The position numbers were made by a program, and so were the translations under genes. A stretch of DNA of 64,000 bases from Mycolicibacterium aurum (GTDB lineage Bacteria; Actinomycetota; Actinomycetes; Mycobacteriales; Mycobacteriaceae): assembly GCF_900637195.1 (NCBI RefSeq), contig NZ_LR134356.1, positions 5,022,001 through 5,086,000 on the forward strand, written 5' to 3'. The notes beneath the pieces are model-generated. The model was given only the letters and a program-made list of their open reading frames with translations. It did no database searches and was not told the DNA's origin. Within the stretch, counting starts at the first letter, position 1, and each line of letters begins with the position of its first letter. Positions 15,351 to 24,326 of the stretch are shown here, in pieces.

Positions 15351-16793
15351 ATGAGTGGACGGCATCGTAAGCCCGCTTCATCCGCAGTAAACGTCGCCAA
15401 GATCGCTTTCACCGGCGCAGTGATCGGAGGCGGAAGCCTCGCGCTCGCCGGCCAGGCCGGCGCTGCCACCGACGGTGAATGGGATCGGGTCGCCAGCTGC
15501 GAATCCGGCGGCAACTGGGCGATCAACACCGGAAACGGCTACCACGGCGGCCTGCAGTTCTCGCCGAGCACCTGGGCAGGTCACGGAGGCGGCGAGTTCG
15601 CGCCCGCGGCCTACCTCGCCACCAAGGAAGAGCAGATCGCCGTCGCCGAGCGTGTTCTGGCGTCCCAGGGCAAGGGTGCCTGGCCGACGTGCGGCCGGCC
15701 GCTGTCCGCGGCAACGCCCCGCAACGTCGTCGCCGACCCGCCGCCCGCACCCGTGAATCCGCTGGGACTCAACGGCCTGCTGCCGCCGCCCCCACCGCCG
15801 CTCGACCCGTTCGCTCCCCCGCCTCCGCCGCCGGCCCCCGCGCCGTTCGATGCGATGGCTGCGCCCGCCCCGGCGCCACTGCCGCCTGCGCCCGAGGCTC
15901 TCCCTCCCGCCCCGCTGCCGCCGGCTCCCGTCGACCAGCTCTCGGCTCCGGCCCCCGCGCCGCTACCGCCGTCCCTCGGTCCTCTCAAGCTTCCCCCTCC
16001 GCCGGCGCCCGCACCGTTCGACGCGATGTCGGCTCCCGCACCCGTGGATCCGGCCGCCGCGCCGGCTCCACTGCCGCCCGCACCGGCGGTGGATGTCGCC
16101 AACATCGCACCCGTCGACGCGCCGCCGCCCGCCCCTGCCGATGCCCCGAGCGCGGTCGTCGCCGTGGCCAATTGGGACGCCGCTCCGGCGCCGGCACCCG
16201 GCGAGCAGCCTCAGTTGTGGTCATTGGGCCTCGACGCGCCGCTGCAGCCCGCACCGGGAACCCCCGTCCTGCCGCCGCTGCCTCCTGCACCGCCGGCGCC
16301 GGCGGCCCCCGCGGCCGCACCCAACGTCGTCGCGGCTGCGCCGGCCCCGGGCCCACTGGCACCGCTGGGTGCGGTCGACGTGCCGGCTCCGGTATTCGAC
16401 GCAGCCAACCAGGCTGTCTCCGGCGAGTTCCCGATTCCTGCCGAGATGCCGCATCTGGTCAGCCCCGAGAACCTTCCGCCCGGCACGGCCGCGGCTCCTC
16501 AGGGCCCCAACCAGAGCGCGAACGTGACCTATCTCAAGGAGATCTGGCACGCGATCCAGACTCAGGAAATCTCCGGCTCGGATGCGCTGCTGGCGTTGAC
16601 CCAGCGACCGCTGACGGCACAGGACAATCGTGGCGGTCCGCAGCCCATGGCACCCGTGGGTCCTGCCCCGGCCGCCCCGCCTGCTCCGGCGGCTCCGCTC
16701 GCCGCGCCGGCGCCGGGCGCACCGGTGACTCCGCTTGCCGCACCGGCTCCTGCCCCCGCACCGCTGCCGGCTCCGGTGCTGCCACCCGCCTGA
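15351..16793 (+). CDS. rpfA: resuscitation-promoting factor RpfA
   Basis: This secreted muralytic enzyme cleaves peptidoglycan and promotes regrowth of dormant cells. A signal peptide (1-38, ending AGQAGA) is followed by the lysozyme-like Rpf domain (40-115) with catalytic E51 in ASCESGGNWAINTGNG and disulphide cysteines C50 and C114. Residues 125-480 are a low-complexity Pro/Ala wall-spanning region with recurring APAPFDAM and PAPLPPAP. It is interrupted by one ordered helix pair near 395-420 (YLKEIWHAIQTQEISGSDAL). GAGAGGAA lies upstream of the ATG. Expression should answer to CRP and cyclic di-AMP through the leader. Confidence 0.95.
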   Translation: MSGRHRKPASSAVNVAKIAFTGAVIGGGSLALAGQAGAATDGEWDRVASCESGGNWAINTGNGYHGGLQFSPSTWAGHGGGEFAPAAYLATKEEQIAVAERVLASQGKGAWPTCGRPLSAATPRNVVADPPPAPVNPLGLNGLLPPPPPPLDPFAPPPPPPAPAPFDAMAAPAPAPLPPAPEALPPAPLPPAPVDQLSAPAPAPLPPSLGPLKLPPPPAPAPFDAMSAPAPVDPAAAPAPLPPAPAVDVANIAPVDAPPPAPADAPSAVVAVANWDAAPAPAPGEQPQLWSLGLDAPLQPAPGTPVLPPLPPAPPAPAAPAAAPNVVAAAPAPGPLAPLGAVDVPAPVFDAANQAVSGEFPIPAEMPHLVSPENLPPGTAAAPQGPNQSANVTYLKEIWHAIQTQEISGSDALLALTQRPLTAQDNRGGPQPMAPVGPAPAAPPAPAAPLAAPAPGAPVTPLAAPAPAPAPLPAPVLPPA

Positions 16794-16797
16794 TTCG

Positions 16798-17223
16798 TCA
16801 GGCGGAGTTGACCCACTCGTCGGTGCCGTCAGCGAAGAATTGGTGCTTCCAGACCGGGAGTGACTCCTTCACGCGGTCCACCAGCCGCGCGCAGGTCTCG
16901 AACGCTGCACCGCGGTGATCGGCCGCCACCGCGGCCACCAGCGCAGCGTCGCCGATGTGCAGCGTGCCGACCCGGTGACTGACCGCGATGGCGCGTACGC
17001 CGCGACTTTCGGCTGCGACCTCGGCGACGACGTCGGCCAGCGTCTGTTCAGCGGTGGGGTGGGCGGAGTACTCGAGCCTCGTCACGTTCCGACCGCCGTC
17101 GTGGTCCCGAACGACGCCGGCGAAGGCGACGACGGCTCCGGCCGCCTGATGTGCGACCAGGTTCTCGTGTTCGGTCGAGTCGATGGGCTGGTCGGTCAGC
17201 GCGGCGCGCACGACGGCGGTCAT
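16798..17223 (-). CDS. moaE: molybdopterin synthase large subunit MoaE
   Basis: MoaE joins with MoaD to insert two sulphurs into cyclic pyranopterin monophosphate. The 141 residues include GAVVAFAGVVRDHDGGRNV, LEYSAHPTAEQ, RVGTLHIGDAALV and the catalytic lysine region VKESLPVWKHQFFADG. It overlaps mog by four bases and lies downstream of it in the moaC-mog-moaE operon, converging on rpfA with four bases between stops. Confidence 0.95.
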   Translation of the reverse strand: MTAVVRAALTDQPIDSTEHENLVAHQAAGAVVAFAGVVRDHDGGRNVTRLEYSAHPTAEQTLADVVAEVAAESRGVRAIAVSHRVGTLHIGDAALVAAVAADHRGAAFETCARLVDRVKESLPVWKHQFFADGTDEWVNSA

Positions 17224-17708
17224 CGCGAGTGGTCCTTGCCTTGGAGTTGGTCGAGCGCATGGTCGAGAACGTCGGCGAGCACGCCGAGACCGTCCCTGAC
17301 GCCGCCGGGCGAGCCGGGCAGGTTGACGACCAGTGTGCGGCCCGCAACACCACAGATTCCGCGGGAGAGCACCGAGGTCGGCACGTGTGGAAGTCCGGCC
17401 CGCCTGATGGCGTCCGCCAGCCCGGTGAGTTCGTAGTCCAGTACCGCGGCGGTGGCGGCCGGCGTGGCGTCCGTCGGAGAGATGCCGGTCCCCCCGGAAG
17501 TGATGATGACGTCGTGGCCGGCTGCGGCGGCGGTGCGCAGCGCGGAGGCGACGGGTTCACCGTCGGCGACGACCACGGGTGCGGAGGTGCTGATGCCCCG
17601 ATCGTTGAGCCAGTCGACGATGACGGGACCGCACCGGTCTTCGTACACACCGGACGACGCGCGCGTCGAGGCGATGATGACCAGGCCGGACCGCATCACC
17701 TCTGCCAT
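17220..17708 (-). CDS. mog: molybdopterin adenylyltransferase-type protein Mog
   Basis: This 162-residue MoaB/Mog-fold protein activates molybdopterin by adenylation or binds it before molybdate insertion. Motifs: DVIITSGGTGISPTDATP (the MPT/ATP loop), RAGLPHVPTSVLSRG and TLVVNLPGSPGGVRDGL. MoaB and Mog cannot be fully told apart by sequence; the M. tuberculosis orthologue is named Mog. It overlaps both moaC and moaE. Confidence 0.92.
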   Translation of the reverse strand: MAEVMRSGLVIIASTRASSGVYEDRCGPVIVDWLNDRGISTSAPVVVADGEPVASALRTAAAAGHDVIITSGGTGISPTDATPAATAAVLDYELTGLADAIRRAGLPHVPTSVLSRGICGVAGRTLVVNLPGSPGGVRDGLGVLADVLDHALDQLQGKDHSR

Positions 17709-18193
17709 GTGCCCGTCTTACCGCCTTCTTTGCGCACCACGCGGATGTCGTCGATGCGGGCCTCACGGTCGACGGCCTTGATCATGTCGTAGATGGTCAG
17801 TGCGGCAACGCTGACGGCGGTGAGCGCTTCCATCTCCACGCCCGTGCGGTCCGTCGTGCGCACGGTCGCGGTGATCGCGACTGCGCCGGGATCGTCCCCG
17901 CCGCCGACCGTGAAGTCGACGTCGACGCCGGTGATGGCCAGCGGGTGACACAGCGGAATCAGATCACTCGTGCGTTTGGCGGCCAAGATGCCGGCGATCC
18001 TGGCCGTGGCCAGCGCGTCGCCCTTGGGTAGCCCGTTGGCGGTGATCATGTCCACGACGTCGGGGCGCGTGTGCACAGAGCCCTCGGCCACCGCGACCCG
18101 CTTGGTGGCGTCCTTGGCGGTGACGTCGACCATGTGGGCGGCGCCGGTGTCGTCGAGGTGCGACAGGCCGTCCGGACGTGAGCGGCCTTCCAC
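17696..18193 (-). CDS. moaC: cyclic pyranopterin monophosphate synthase MoaC
   Basis: MoaC converts the MoaA product into cyclic pyranopterin monophosphate. The 165-residue protein shows the family signatures MVDVTAKDATKRVAVAEG, GILAAKRTSDLIPLCHPL (active-site region), and GVEMEALTAVSVAALTIYDM with KAVDREARI. The start is GTG 18193. It follows the small Rv0863-like gene by 13 bases and overlaps mog by 13 bases. Confidence 0.94.
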   Translation of the reverse strand: MEGRSRPDGLSHLDDTGAAHMVDVTAKDATKRVAVAEGSVHTRPDVVDMITANGLPKGDALATARIAGILAAKRTSDLIPLCHPLAITGVDVDFTVGGGDDPGAVAITATVRTTDRTGVEMEALTAVSVAALTIYDMIKAVDREARIDDIRVVRKEGGKTGTWQR

Positions 18194-18206
18194 CTCGTGC
18201 GCCCCG

Positions 18207-18392
18207 CTACTTGTTGACGACAGTGGCGGACTGGATGAACGGCAGCTCTTCGGCCGGCAGCGGGAACGTCACGTCACCGAACGGCGACAGCGCACCGGTG
18301 CGATCGGAGGCCAGCTCGCTGACCGCGTGATCGTCGGGATCGCTGGTGGGCCAGCCCGGGTCGACATAGGGGATCTTCTTCTCATCAGCCAC
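18207..18392 (-). CDS. small conserved hypothetical protein (Rv0863-like)
   Basis: This 61-residue acidic protein opens VADEKKIPYVDPGWPTSDPD and contains LSPFGDVTFPLPAEELPFIQ. It occupies the position of Rv0863 at the head of the moaC-mog-moaE operon. No domain is recognised. GTG 18392 is chosen because a longer frame would run into the divergent helicase-like gene's start. Confidence 0.65.
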   Translation of the reverse strand: MADEKKIPYVDPGWPTSDPDDHAVSELASDRTGALSPFGDVTFPLPAEELPFIQSATVVNK

Positions 18393-18457
18393 CGTGCCAT
18401 TGTGGCAGGCCGATCGCCGGCTGGCGAGGTCGGGCGGCTCCTTTACGCTGGTCAGCG

Positions 18458-20731
18458 ATGAGCTCAACCGCGAAGGGTCCAGGTGTGCCGCTGGGCGCCT
18501 GGTTGGCCGACTCAGATGACGAGCGGCTGATCACACTGCTGCGCCTGCGGCCGGATCTGACCCAGCCCCCACCGGGCAGTATCGCTGCGCTGGCGGCCCG
18601 GGCCGCGGCGCGGCAATCGGTGAAGGCCGCCACCGATGACCTGGACTTTCTCCACCTGTCCATCCTCGACGGTCTCCTCACGCTGCACGCCGAGACCACC
18701 GCGGTCACCTTCGACGAGCTGATCGAACTGTTCGGGGAACGCGCCGACGGCGCCGATGTGCGGGCGGCGGTCGACGATCTGTGCGCTCGCGCGCTGGTGT
18801 GGGGTGACGTCGCCGGTGCCGGCGCGCTGCGCGTGGTCGCCGAGGCCGCGTCGAGCCTGCCCTGGTATCCCGGGCAGGCCACCGCGGAGAGTGCCGCGCT
18901 GTCGGGCGCCGAGGTGACCGCGGCCCTCGGGGCTCTCGACGGCCCGGCGCGTGACCTGCTGGACAAGCTCCTTGAGGGGTCGCCCATCGGGCGGACCCGC
19001 GACGCGATGCCCGGCACGCCGGCCGACCGGCCGGTCCCACGCCTCCTCTCCGCGGGGCTGCTACGCAGACTCGACGACGAGACCGTCATCCTGCCGCGTC
19101 TGGTCGGTCAGCTGCTGCGCGGCGAGGCGCCGGGCCCGGTCAGTCTGTCGAAGCCCGATCCGACGGTGACGACCACCAAACCCGCCGATGCCGACGCCGT
19201 CGCGGCCGGGGCAGCCATCGATCTGCTGCGTGACGTGGAGGTCATTCTCGAAACTCTGAGCGCCACACCGGTTCCCGAGCTTCGCAACGGCGGGCTCGGG
19301 GTGCGTGAGGTCAAACGCCTGACCAAGGCCACCGGTATCGACGAACGCCGCCTCGGCGTGCTCCTGGAGGTCACGGCGTCGGCCGCGTTGATCGCGCCCG
19401 GAATCCCGGAACCCGATCCGTCGGATGGCGCGGGGTCGTCGTGGGCGCCGACCGTGGCGGCCGACAGGTTCATCGAATCGTCCGCAGCGGCCAGATGGCA
19501 CCTCCTGGTATCGGCCTGGATGGACCTTCCCGGCCGCCCCAGCCTTATCGGCAGCCGTGGCGCCGACGGCAAACCCTATGCGGCGCTCTCGGATTCACTG
19601 TTCTCGACTGCTGCGCCGCTGGATCGGCGGCTGCTGCTCGACACCCTGAACCAGCTGCCGCCCGGGGCGGGAGTCGATGCCCGCAGCGCGTCGGAGGCGC
19701 TGGTCTGGAAACGGCCCCGCTGGTCGGCGCGGCTGCAACCCGAGCCGATCGCCGACCTGCTCACCGAGGCGCACGCGATCGGCGTCGTCGGCCGCGGGGC
19801 CATCGCCACCCCGATCCGGCGCATGCTCGCCGGGGACGGCGACGACGCGGTCATCGCGGCGATGGAGAAGGTCCTTCCGGCACCGATCGATCACTTCCTG
19901 CTGCAGGCGGACCTGACGGTGGTCGTGCCCGGACCTCTGGAGCGCGCGCTCGCCGAACAGCTGGCGGCCGTCGCGAACGTGGAGTCTGCGGGCGCGGCGA
20001 TGGTGTACCGCATCGACGAAGCCTCGGTGCGCCGTGCGCTGGATACCGGTAAGACCGCGGGCGAACTGCACGCCCTGTTCAATCGGCATTCCAAAACCCC
20101 TGTGCCACAAGCCCTGGCATACCTGATCGACGACGTGGCCCGCCGCCACGGACAGCTGCGTGTCGGCATGGCGTCGTCGTTCGTGCGCTGCGAGGACGCA
20201 GCCCTGCTCGCCCAGGCGGTGGCCGCTCCCGCGACCGAGGCGGTGGAACTGCGCATCCTTGCCCCCACGGTGGCGGTGTCGCAGGCGCCGATCGGCGAAG
20301 TGCTCACCGCGTTGCGGGCGGCGGGTTTTGCGCCGGCCGCCGAAGACACCACCGGCGCGATCGTGGATCTGCGCAGCCGCGGTGCCCGTGTGACCCCGCC
20401 CGGACGGCGCCGCGGATACCGCCCCAACCCGGTCCCGACGGATCAGACCCTCTCGGCGATCGTCGCCGTGCTGCGGCAGGTCGCTTCCGCGCCGTCCTCG
20501 GGTCTGCGCCTGGATCCGGCGGTCGCGATCTCGGAGTTGCAGCACGCCGCCTATCACAAAGAGTCTGTCGTCATCGGCTATGTGGACCCTGCCGGGGTGG
20601 CCACGCAGCGTGTGGTGGCTCCGATCAACGTCCGGGGCGGCCAACTCACCGCGTACGACCCTGCGTCGGGGCGGGTGCGCGAGTTCGCCATTCACCGCGT
20701 GACGTCGGTGGTGTCCGCGGATTCCAGCTAG
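18458..20731 (+). CDS. XPB/Ssl2-type helicase C-terminal-domain protein
   Basis: This 757-residue protein corresponds to Rv0862c and to the Helicase_C_3 (XPB/Ssl2-like) family. It lacks Walker A and DExx motifs, so it should not be a helicase by itself. The N-terminal half is helical, winged-helix-like (LTFDELIELFG type segments). The segment around 455-640 is the family core (HFLLQADLTVVVPGPLERAL; FNRHSKTPVPQALAYLIDDV). The last 75 residues (HAAYHKESVVIGYVDPAGV ... LTAYDPASGRVREFAIHRV) look like a WYL ligand-sensing domain. In M. tuberculosis it neighbours ercc3 directly; here a large surface-protein gene separates them. Confidence 0.85.
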   Translation: MSSTAKGPGVPLGAWLADSDDERLITLLRLRPDLTQPPPGSIAALAARAAARQSVKAATDDLDFLHLSILDGLLTLHAETTAVTFDELIELFGERADGADVRAAVDDLCARALVWGDVAGAGALRVVAEAASSLPWYPGQATAESAALSGAEVTAALGALDGPARDLLDKLLEGSPIGRTRDAMPGTPADRPVPRLLSAGLLRRLDDETVILPRLVGQLLRGEAPGPVSLSKPDPTVTTTKPADADAVAAGAAIDLLRDVEVILETLSATPVPELRNGGLGVREVKRLTKATGIDERRLGVLLEVTASAALIAPGIPEPDPSDGAGSSWAPTVAADRFIESSAAARWHLLVSAWMDLPGRPSLIGSRGADGKPYAALSDSLFSTAAPLDRRLLLDTLNQLPPGAGVDARSASEALVWKRPRWSARLQPEPIADLLTEAHAIGVVGRGAIATPIRRMLAGDGDDAVIAAMEKVLPAPIDHFLLQADLTVVVPGPLERALAEQLAAVANVESAGAAMVYRIDEASVRRALDTGKTAGELHALFNRHSKTPVPQALAYLIDDVARRHGQLRVGMASSFVRCEDAALLAQAVAAPATEAVELRILAPTVAVSQAPIGEVLTALRAAGFAPAAEDTTGAIVDLRSRGARVTPPGRRRGYRPNPVPTDQTLSAIVAVLRQVASAPSSGLRLDPAVAISELQHAAYHKESVVIGYVDPAGVATQRVVAPINVRGGQLTAYDPASGRVREFAIHRVTSVVSADSS

Positions 20732-20740
20732 GTACGCTCC

Positions 20741-23700
20741 CTACCTCAACACCGTCACCGCGACGACACCGGGCAGGGCGTTGCTGACGTTCGAATCGTC
20801 GGTCACATAAACCGACAGGGTCCGGATGTGCGTTACGTCGAGGAAACCGCCGCCGAACTGGGTGGCCTTGAATGTGACCGCCTCCAGCGCCTGCTTGTAC
20901 TGCGCTATCGTCGCCGTCCCGGACAGCTCCAGCTCACCGGTTCCGCTGTTGTAGGTCGCGGTGACGGGATTGCCCGCGATCGGCGAATACCCCAGGGTGT
21001 CACCGGAAGTGCGGTTACCCGTGATACGGACGGAGGCGCCGGTGAGGACGGTGGAGTCGGTGTCGACGATCGTCGCCAGCGTGATCGGCTTGACGGTGGC
21101 ACCGACGGTGGGCAGAGCGAGGCCGGACAGACCGACCGTCACCACCGTCGGCGCATCGGGATTCTTGACCACCGCGGAGGCGGTCGCCGGCAGAAGCGCC
21201 GCGAGGCCGGAGTCGTCGGTGACATTGATCGCGAAGGTCCTCGGAATCAACGCACCGCCGGTCGCCGAGAACGTCACGGCCTCCAGCGCAGCCTCATACT
21301 GCTCCTTGGTGGCCGTCCCCGAGAAAGTCAATGTGCTGGTGCCGTTGCCGGTGACGGTGATCGTGATCCCCGGTGGCGCAGTGTAAGTCAGCGCATCCCC
21401 GGTCTGCTTGCCCACTCCGACGGACACCGTCGCCCCCGTGAGGACCGCCGAGTCGAGGTCTTCGATGATGACCACCGGCGCCAGGGCGGTGCCGGGCTTG
21501 CCGATCGTATACACCGCTGGCAGTGAGGCCACCGCGACAGTAGGACGAAGCGCCGGAATGGAATTCGCGAAGACGATGCCGGGCGCCGGGCTGGTGTCAC
21601 CGTCGGCCTCGGTGACGGTGATCGTCACCGTGCGCGGCAGACCCACCTGGGTGGCGCTGAACGTGATGCTCTCCATCATCTGCTGGTACTGCGCCACGGT
21701 ACCCGTGCCGGACAGCGTCACCGTCCAGGCGTTGGTCTGCACGGCGCTGACCGGATTACCGGCGATGGCGGAGAAACCCAACGCATCGCCGGCCACCCGG
21801 TTGAGCCCGATGGACACCACCGCTCCGGTCAACTGCCCGTTGTCCGCGTTGGCGATGGCCACCGACGACACCAGCGCCACCGGCGCCTTGCCGATGGTGT
21901 GTATCGGCGCACCGACAGGTGCCACGATCAGCGGAGGCTCCAGCACGATCGCAGGCAGCACAGTGGCCGCGACGAGCGCGGGGGCGAGGCTGTCGACGTC
22001 GTCGGCGTCGGTCAGGGTGATCTCGATGGTTCTGGCGACGAGACCCAGCGACGTCGCGCTGAAAGTGATTGCCTTGAGCGCGGCTTCATAGTCGGCCTTG
22101 GAGTGGATCCCGGACAGTTCGATCGTATGGTCGTCGACCTGAAGGACGCTGACGGTGCTGCCCGCGGGTGGGGCATAGCCGAGCGCATCCCCGTCGACGC
22201 GGCCCAAGCCGATCGTGACCAGTGCCCGCTTCAGGGCCGCCGAATCGGGATCGATGATCTGCGCGATCGACAGCAGTGTGACCGGGTCTCCGTTCAGGAA
22301 GTAGGGCGCCCCGCCCGTCGCCAGCACCGACGGTGGCAGGTCGACCGGAAGGGACGGAAGGACCGTTGTGACGACGAACGCGGGGACGACGTTGTCGACG
22401 TCGTGCTCGTCGGTGAGTGTGATGGTGACCGTGCGGCCTATCAGGCCAAGCTCTGTCGCGCTGAATGTCACTGCCTTCAAGGCATTTTCGTAGTCATCCT
22501 GCGACGCAAGGCCGGACAGGGTGAGCGTCCACGCATTGGTCCACGTCGAGATGATGGAGCTCCCGGCGGGCGCCGTCCAGCCCAGCGTGTCGCCGTCCTG
22601 TCGGCCGGCGCCGATGGTCAGCGTGACTTCTTTCAGAGACGGTGAGTCCAGATCGGTGATCTCCGCGACCGACAGCAGCTGCACCGGATCGTCACCCAGC
22701 ACGTAGGGCAGGCCTCCGAGCACCACTGCCGTCGGCGGTAGCTGCAGGATCGGGGTGACGTCGAATCCCACTGTCTGGGTGAGGTTGTCGGGTTGCGCCA
22801 GCCTGAACACGCGCGCGATGGAGTGCAACACCTTCTGAATGCTGCCGAGAACACCGGTGAGATGCTCCGAGTCGTCCCGGATGACGACCTGGAACTCGAC
22901 GGGCACCGGATCTCCGACGACCGGGACCGCGGGGGTGTACACGAAGGTTCCGGTGAGCGGTTCCCGGAACACCAGGCCGCCCTCGGGCTGGATGATGTCG
23001 TAGGTCAGCGGGTCGCCGTTGGGGTCATAGGCGTCGATGGTGATGAGCACCTGACCCGTCAGAATCTGCTCGGTCTCGATGGAGCGCACCACGGGCGTCT
23101 TGTTGAAGAACGTGTGGGTGATCAGCCTGCGCACCCACGCCAGCACCCCGTCGGCCAGCGGCGAGGGAGCGGGCAGTTCAGGATCCGCCAACGGGGCGAC
23201 GATGGTCGACACCGCAGCCGCGACGGGGTTGACCGAGACCAGCGCTTCGGCGGGCGCCGGTGTTTCCGGCAGCGGTCCGGCGGTGGTGCGCGTGCTGTGG
23301 ACCGCGGCGTCCGGCCGGACCGGTGCGCCCTTGAGCTTGACCTCGGCACCGGCGGCCACCTCGGTCGTGTCCTCCGCGTCGACTACCGCAACCTCCGCGT
23401 CGTCCGCGCCTGCCCCGTCGTCCGCGTCGACATCGGTGATCGTGTCGTCGGCGGACGACTCGTGGTCGGACGCCTCGTTCGATTCGTCGTCGGGCTCCTC
23501 CTCGGTATCGGCACCGTCCAGTCCTGAGTCGTCGCCGTCTGCGGCGCCGGCATCGCTGTCCTGCGCGTCGCCGCCGCCAGGTCCCGAATCTCCCTGCGCA
23601 CGCGTGCCGCCCCTGGTCTTCGACCAACCGTCGTCGGCAGTCGAGTTGCTCTCTGCGGAGTCGGACGCCGCCGATGATGCCGAGGACCCCGAGTCGGAAT

Positions 23701-23941
23701 CACCCTCGGCGAAGGCGACGCCGGTAGCCGAGTTCACGATGGCGAATCCGATGCCGAGCGACACCGCCAGCGCACCCACCCGCCCGACGTGTGCCGCATA
23801 CCTGTGGGTGCCCGTGCGAGCATGCCGCGCCGGACCGGTGGCGATGTCGGGGTCGAGAAGTTCCTTCGCCGCCCAGAACGCGCGGGCGCCGCCAGGCGCA
23901 TCGACGCGGGTGATCCGGTGACGAGGTGGATACGCACTCAT
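20741..23941 (-). CDS. large secreted tandem-repeat (cadherin-like) surface protein
   Basis: This 1066-residue protein has a basic N-terminus and a hydrophobic signal or anchor at about 52-77 (VGALAVSLGIGFAIVNSATG). A long acidic Ser/Asp/Glu linker follows (about 78-190), then one Ig/cadherin-like domain (about 280-375, DAYDPNGDPLTYDI). About 410-1066 holds five repeats of some 130 residues. Each repeat has I-x-D-x-DS, a GD-x-LGY strand, LSG-x-A-x7-Y-x2-AL-x2-VTFSAT and RT-x-x-I-x-LTD. Such repeats build extended adhesin-like stalks. It lies between the two XPB-related genes, an insertion relative to M. tuberculosis. Binding partner unknown. Confidence 0.8.
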   Translation of the reverse strand: MSAYPPRHRITRVDAPGGARAFWAAKELLDPDIATGPARHARTGTHRYAAHVGRVGALAVSLGIGFAIVNSATGVAFAEGDSDSGSSASSAASDSAESNSTADDGWSKTRGGTRAQGDSGPGGGDAQDSDAGAADGDDSGLDGADTEEEPDDESNEASDHESSADDTITDVDADDGAGADDAEVAVVDAEDTTEVAAGAEVKLKGAPVRPDAAVHSTRTTAGPLPETPAPAEALVSVNPVAAAVSTIVAPLADPELPAPSPLADGVLAWVRRLITHTFFNKTPVVRSIETEQILTGQVLITIDAYDPNGDPLTYDIIQPEGGLVFREPLTGTFVYTPAVPVVGDPVPVEFQVVIRDDSEHLTGVLGSIQKVLHSIARVFRLAQPDNLTQTVGFDVTPILQLPPTAVVLGGLPYVLGDDPVQLLSVAEITDLDSPSLKEVTLTIGAGRQDGDTLGWTAPAGSSIISTWTNAWTLTLSGLASQDDYENALKAVTFSATELGLIGRTVTITLTDEHDVDNVVPAFVVTTVLPSLPVDLPPSVLATGGAPYFLNGDPVTLLSIAQIIDPDSAALKRALVTIGLGRVDGDALGYAPPAGSTVSVLQVDDHTIELSGIHSKADYEAALKAITFSATSLGLVARTIEITLTDADDVDSLAPALVAATVLPAIVLEPPLIVAPVGAPIHTIGKAPVALVSSVAIANADNGQLTGAVVSIGLNRVAGDALGFSAIAGNPVSAVQTNAWTVTLSGTGTVAQYQQMMESITFSATQVGLPRTVTITVTEADGDTSPAPGIVFANSIPALRPTVAVASLPAVYTIGKPGTALAPVVIIEDLDSAVLTGATVSVGVGKQTGDALTYTAPPGITITVTGNGTSTLTFSGTATKEQYEAALEAVTFSATGGALIPRTFAINVTDDSGLAALLPATASAVVKNPDAPTVVTVGLSGLALPTVGATVKPITLATIVDTDSTVLTGASVRITGNRTSGDTLGYSPIAGNPVTATYNSGTGELELSGTATIAQYKQALEAVTFKATQFGGGFLDVTHIRTLSVYVTDDSNVSNALPGVVAVTVLR

Positions 23942-24326
23942 GTGTCGGCCTCCGCAGTCTCGTTGAACCCCTCAGATACGTGATCTCCCGCGCAGGAACC
24001 GCCGGGGGCGGCGGAGTTCGCCAGCGCGAGAGACACATGAGCAAAATAGTGATGCGCATCACAGCGCGCAAGTAGCTTTTGCGTTCGGGAATATCCAGCA
24101 ACTGCACTCGATGGTAATAACGTGTCGGTACTCGCCTACAGCAAATTAGTGAGCACGACAATACTGGCGCCGCGGGTCGGCGCCGACGAAGCCCCGCTGC
24201 CGTCTCCGCAATGTGGCCGCAACGCCGTGGGTCGGGTGGCGGAGGATCGCCGGTCACCACCACCCCGGCCGGACCTGGATAATGGGAAAACGTGACTTTT
24301 TCCCGGCTTACCAGAGCGAACGGCGC
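23942..24326. promoter_or_regulatory. divergent promoter region of repeat-protein gene and ercc3
   Basis: This 385-base gene-free stretch is clearly richer in A and T between about 24040 and 24160 than its neighbours. It contains a small hairpin CCGCC-n3-GGCGG (about 23999-24011), a CRP-like palindrome (24048-24063) and, next to ercc3, GATAAT at 24277-24282, which could be a -10 element. No small gene is convincing here. Confidence 0.5.
24048..24063. promoter_or_regulatory. CRP-like palindromic site
   Basis: AGTGA-TGCGCA-TCACA contains the perfect 14-base palindrome GTGATGCGCATCAC and matches TGTGA-n6-TCACA at nine of ten fixed positions. It is 107 bases upstream of the repeat-protein start codon and further from ercc3, so control of the surface protein by a CRP-family regulator is plausible. 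Confidence 0.55.

Noticed and set aside
15611..16171. Gly/Ala-rich minus-strand frame resembling a PE_PGRS protein
   Set aside because: It is the reverse complement of the Pro/Ala-rich part of rpfA, whose composition produces Gly/Ala codons on the other strand. There is no PE domain.
20741..22711. Tandem repeats on DNA level as a CRISPR-like or satellite array
   Set aside because: The periodicity is about 390 bases, lies in one reading frame and is diverged at DNA level. It encodes protein domain repeats.
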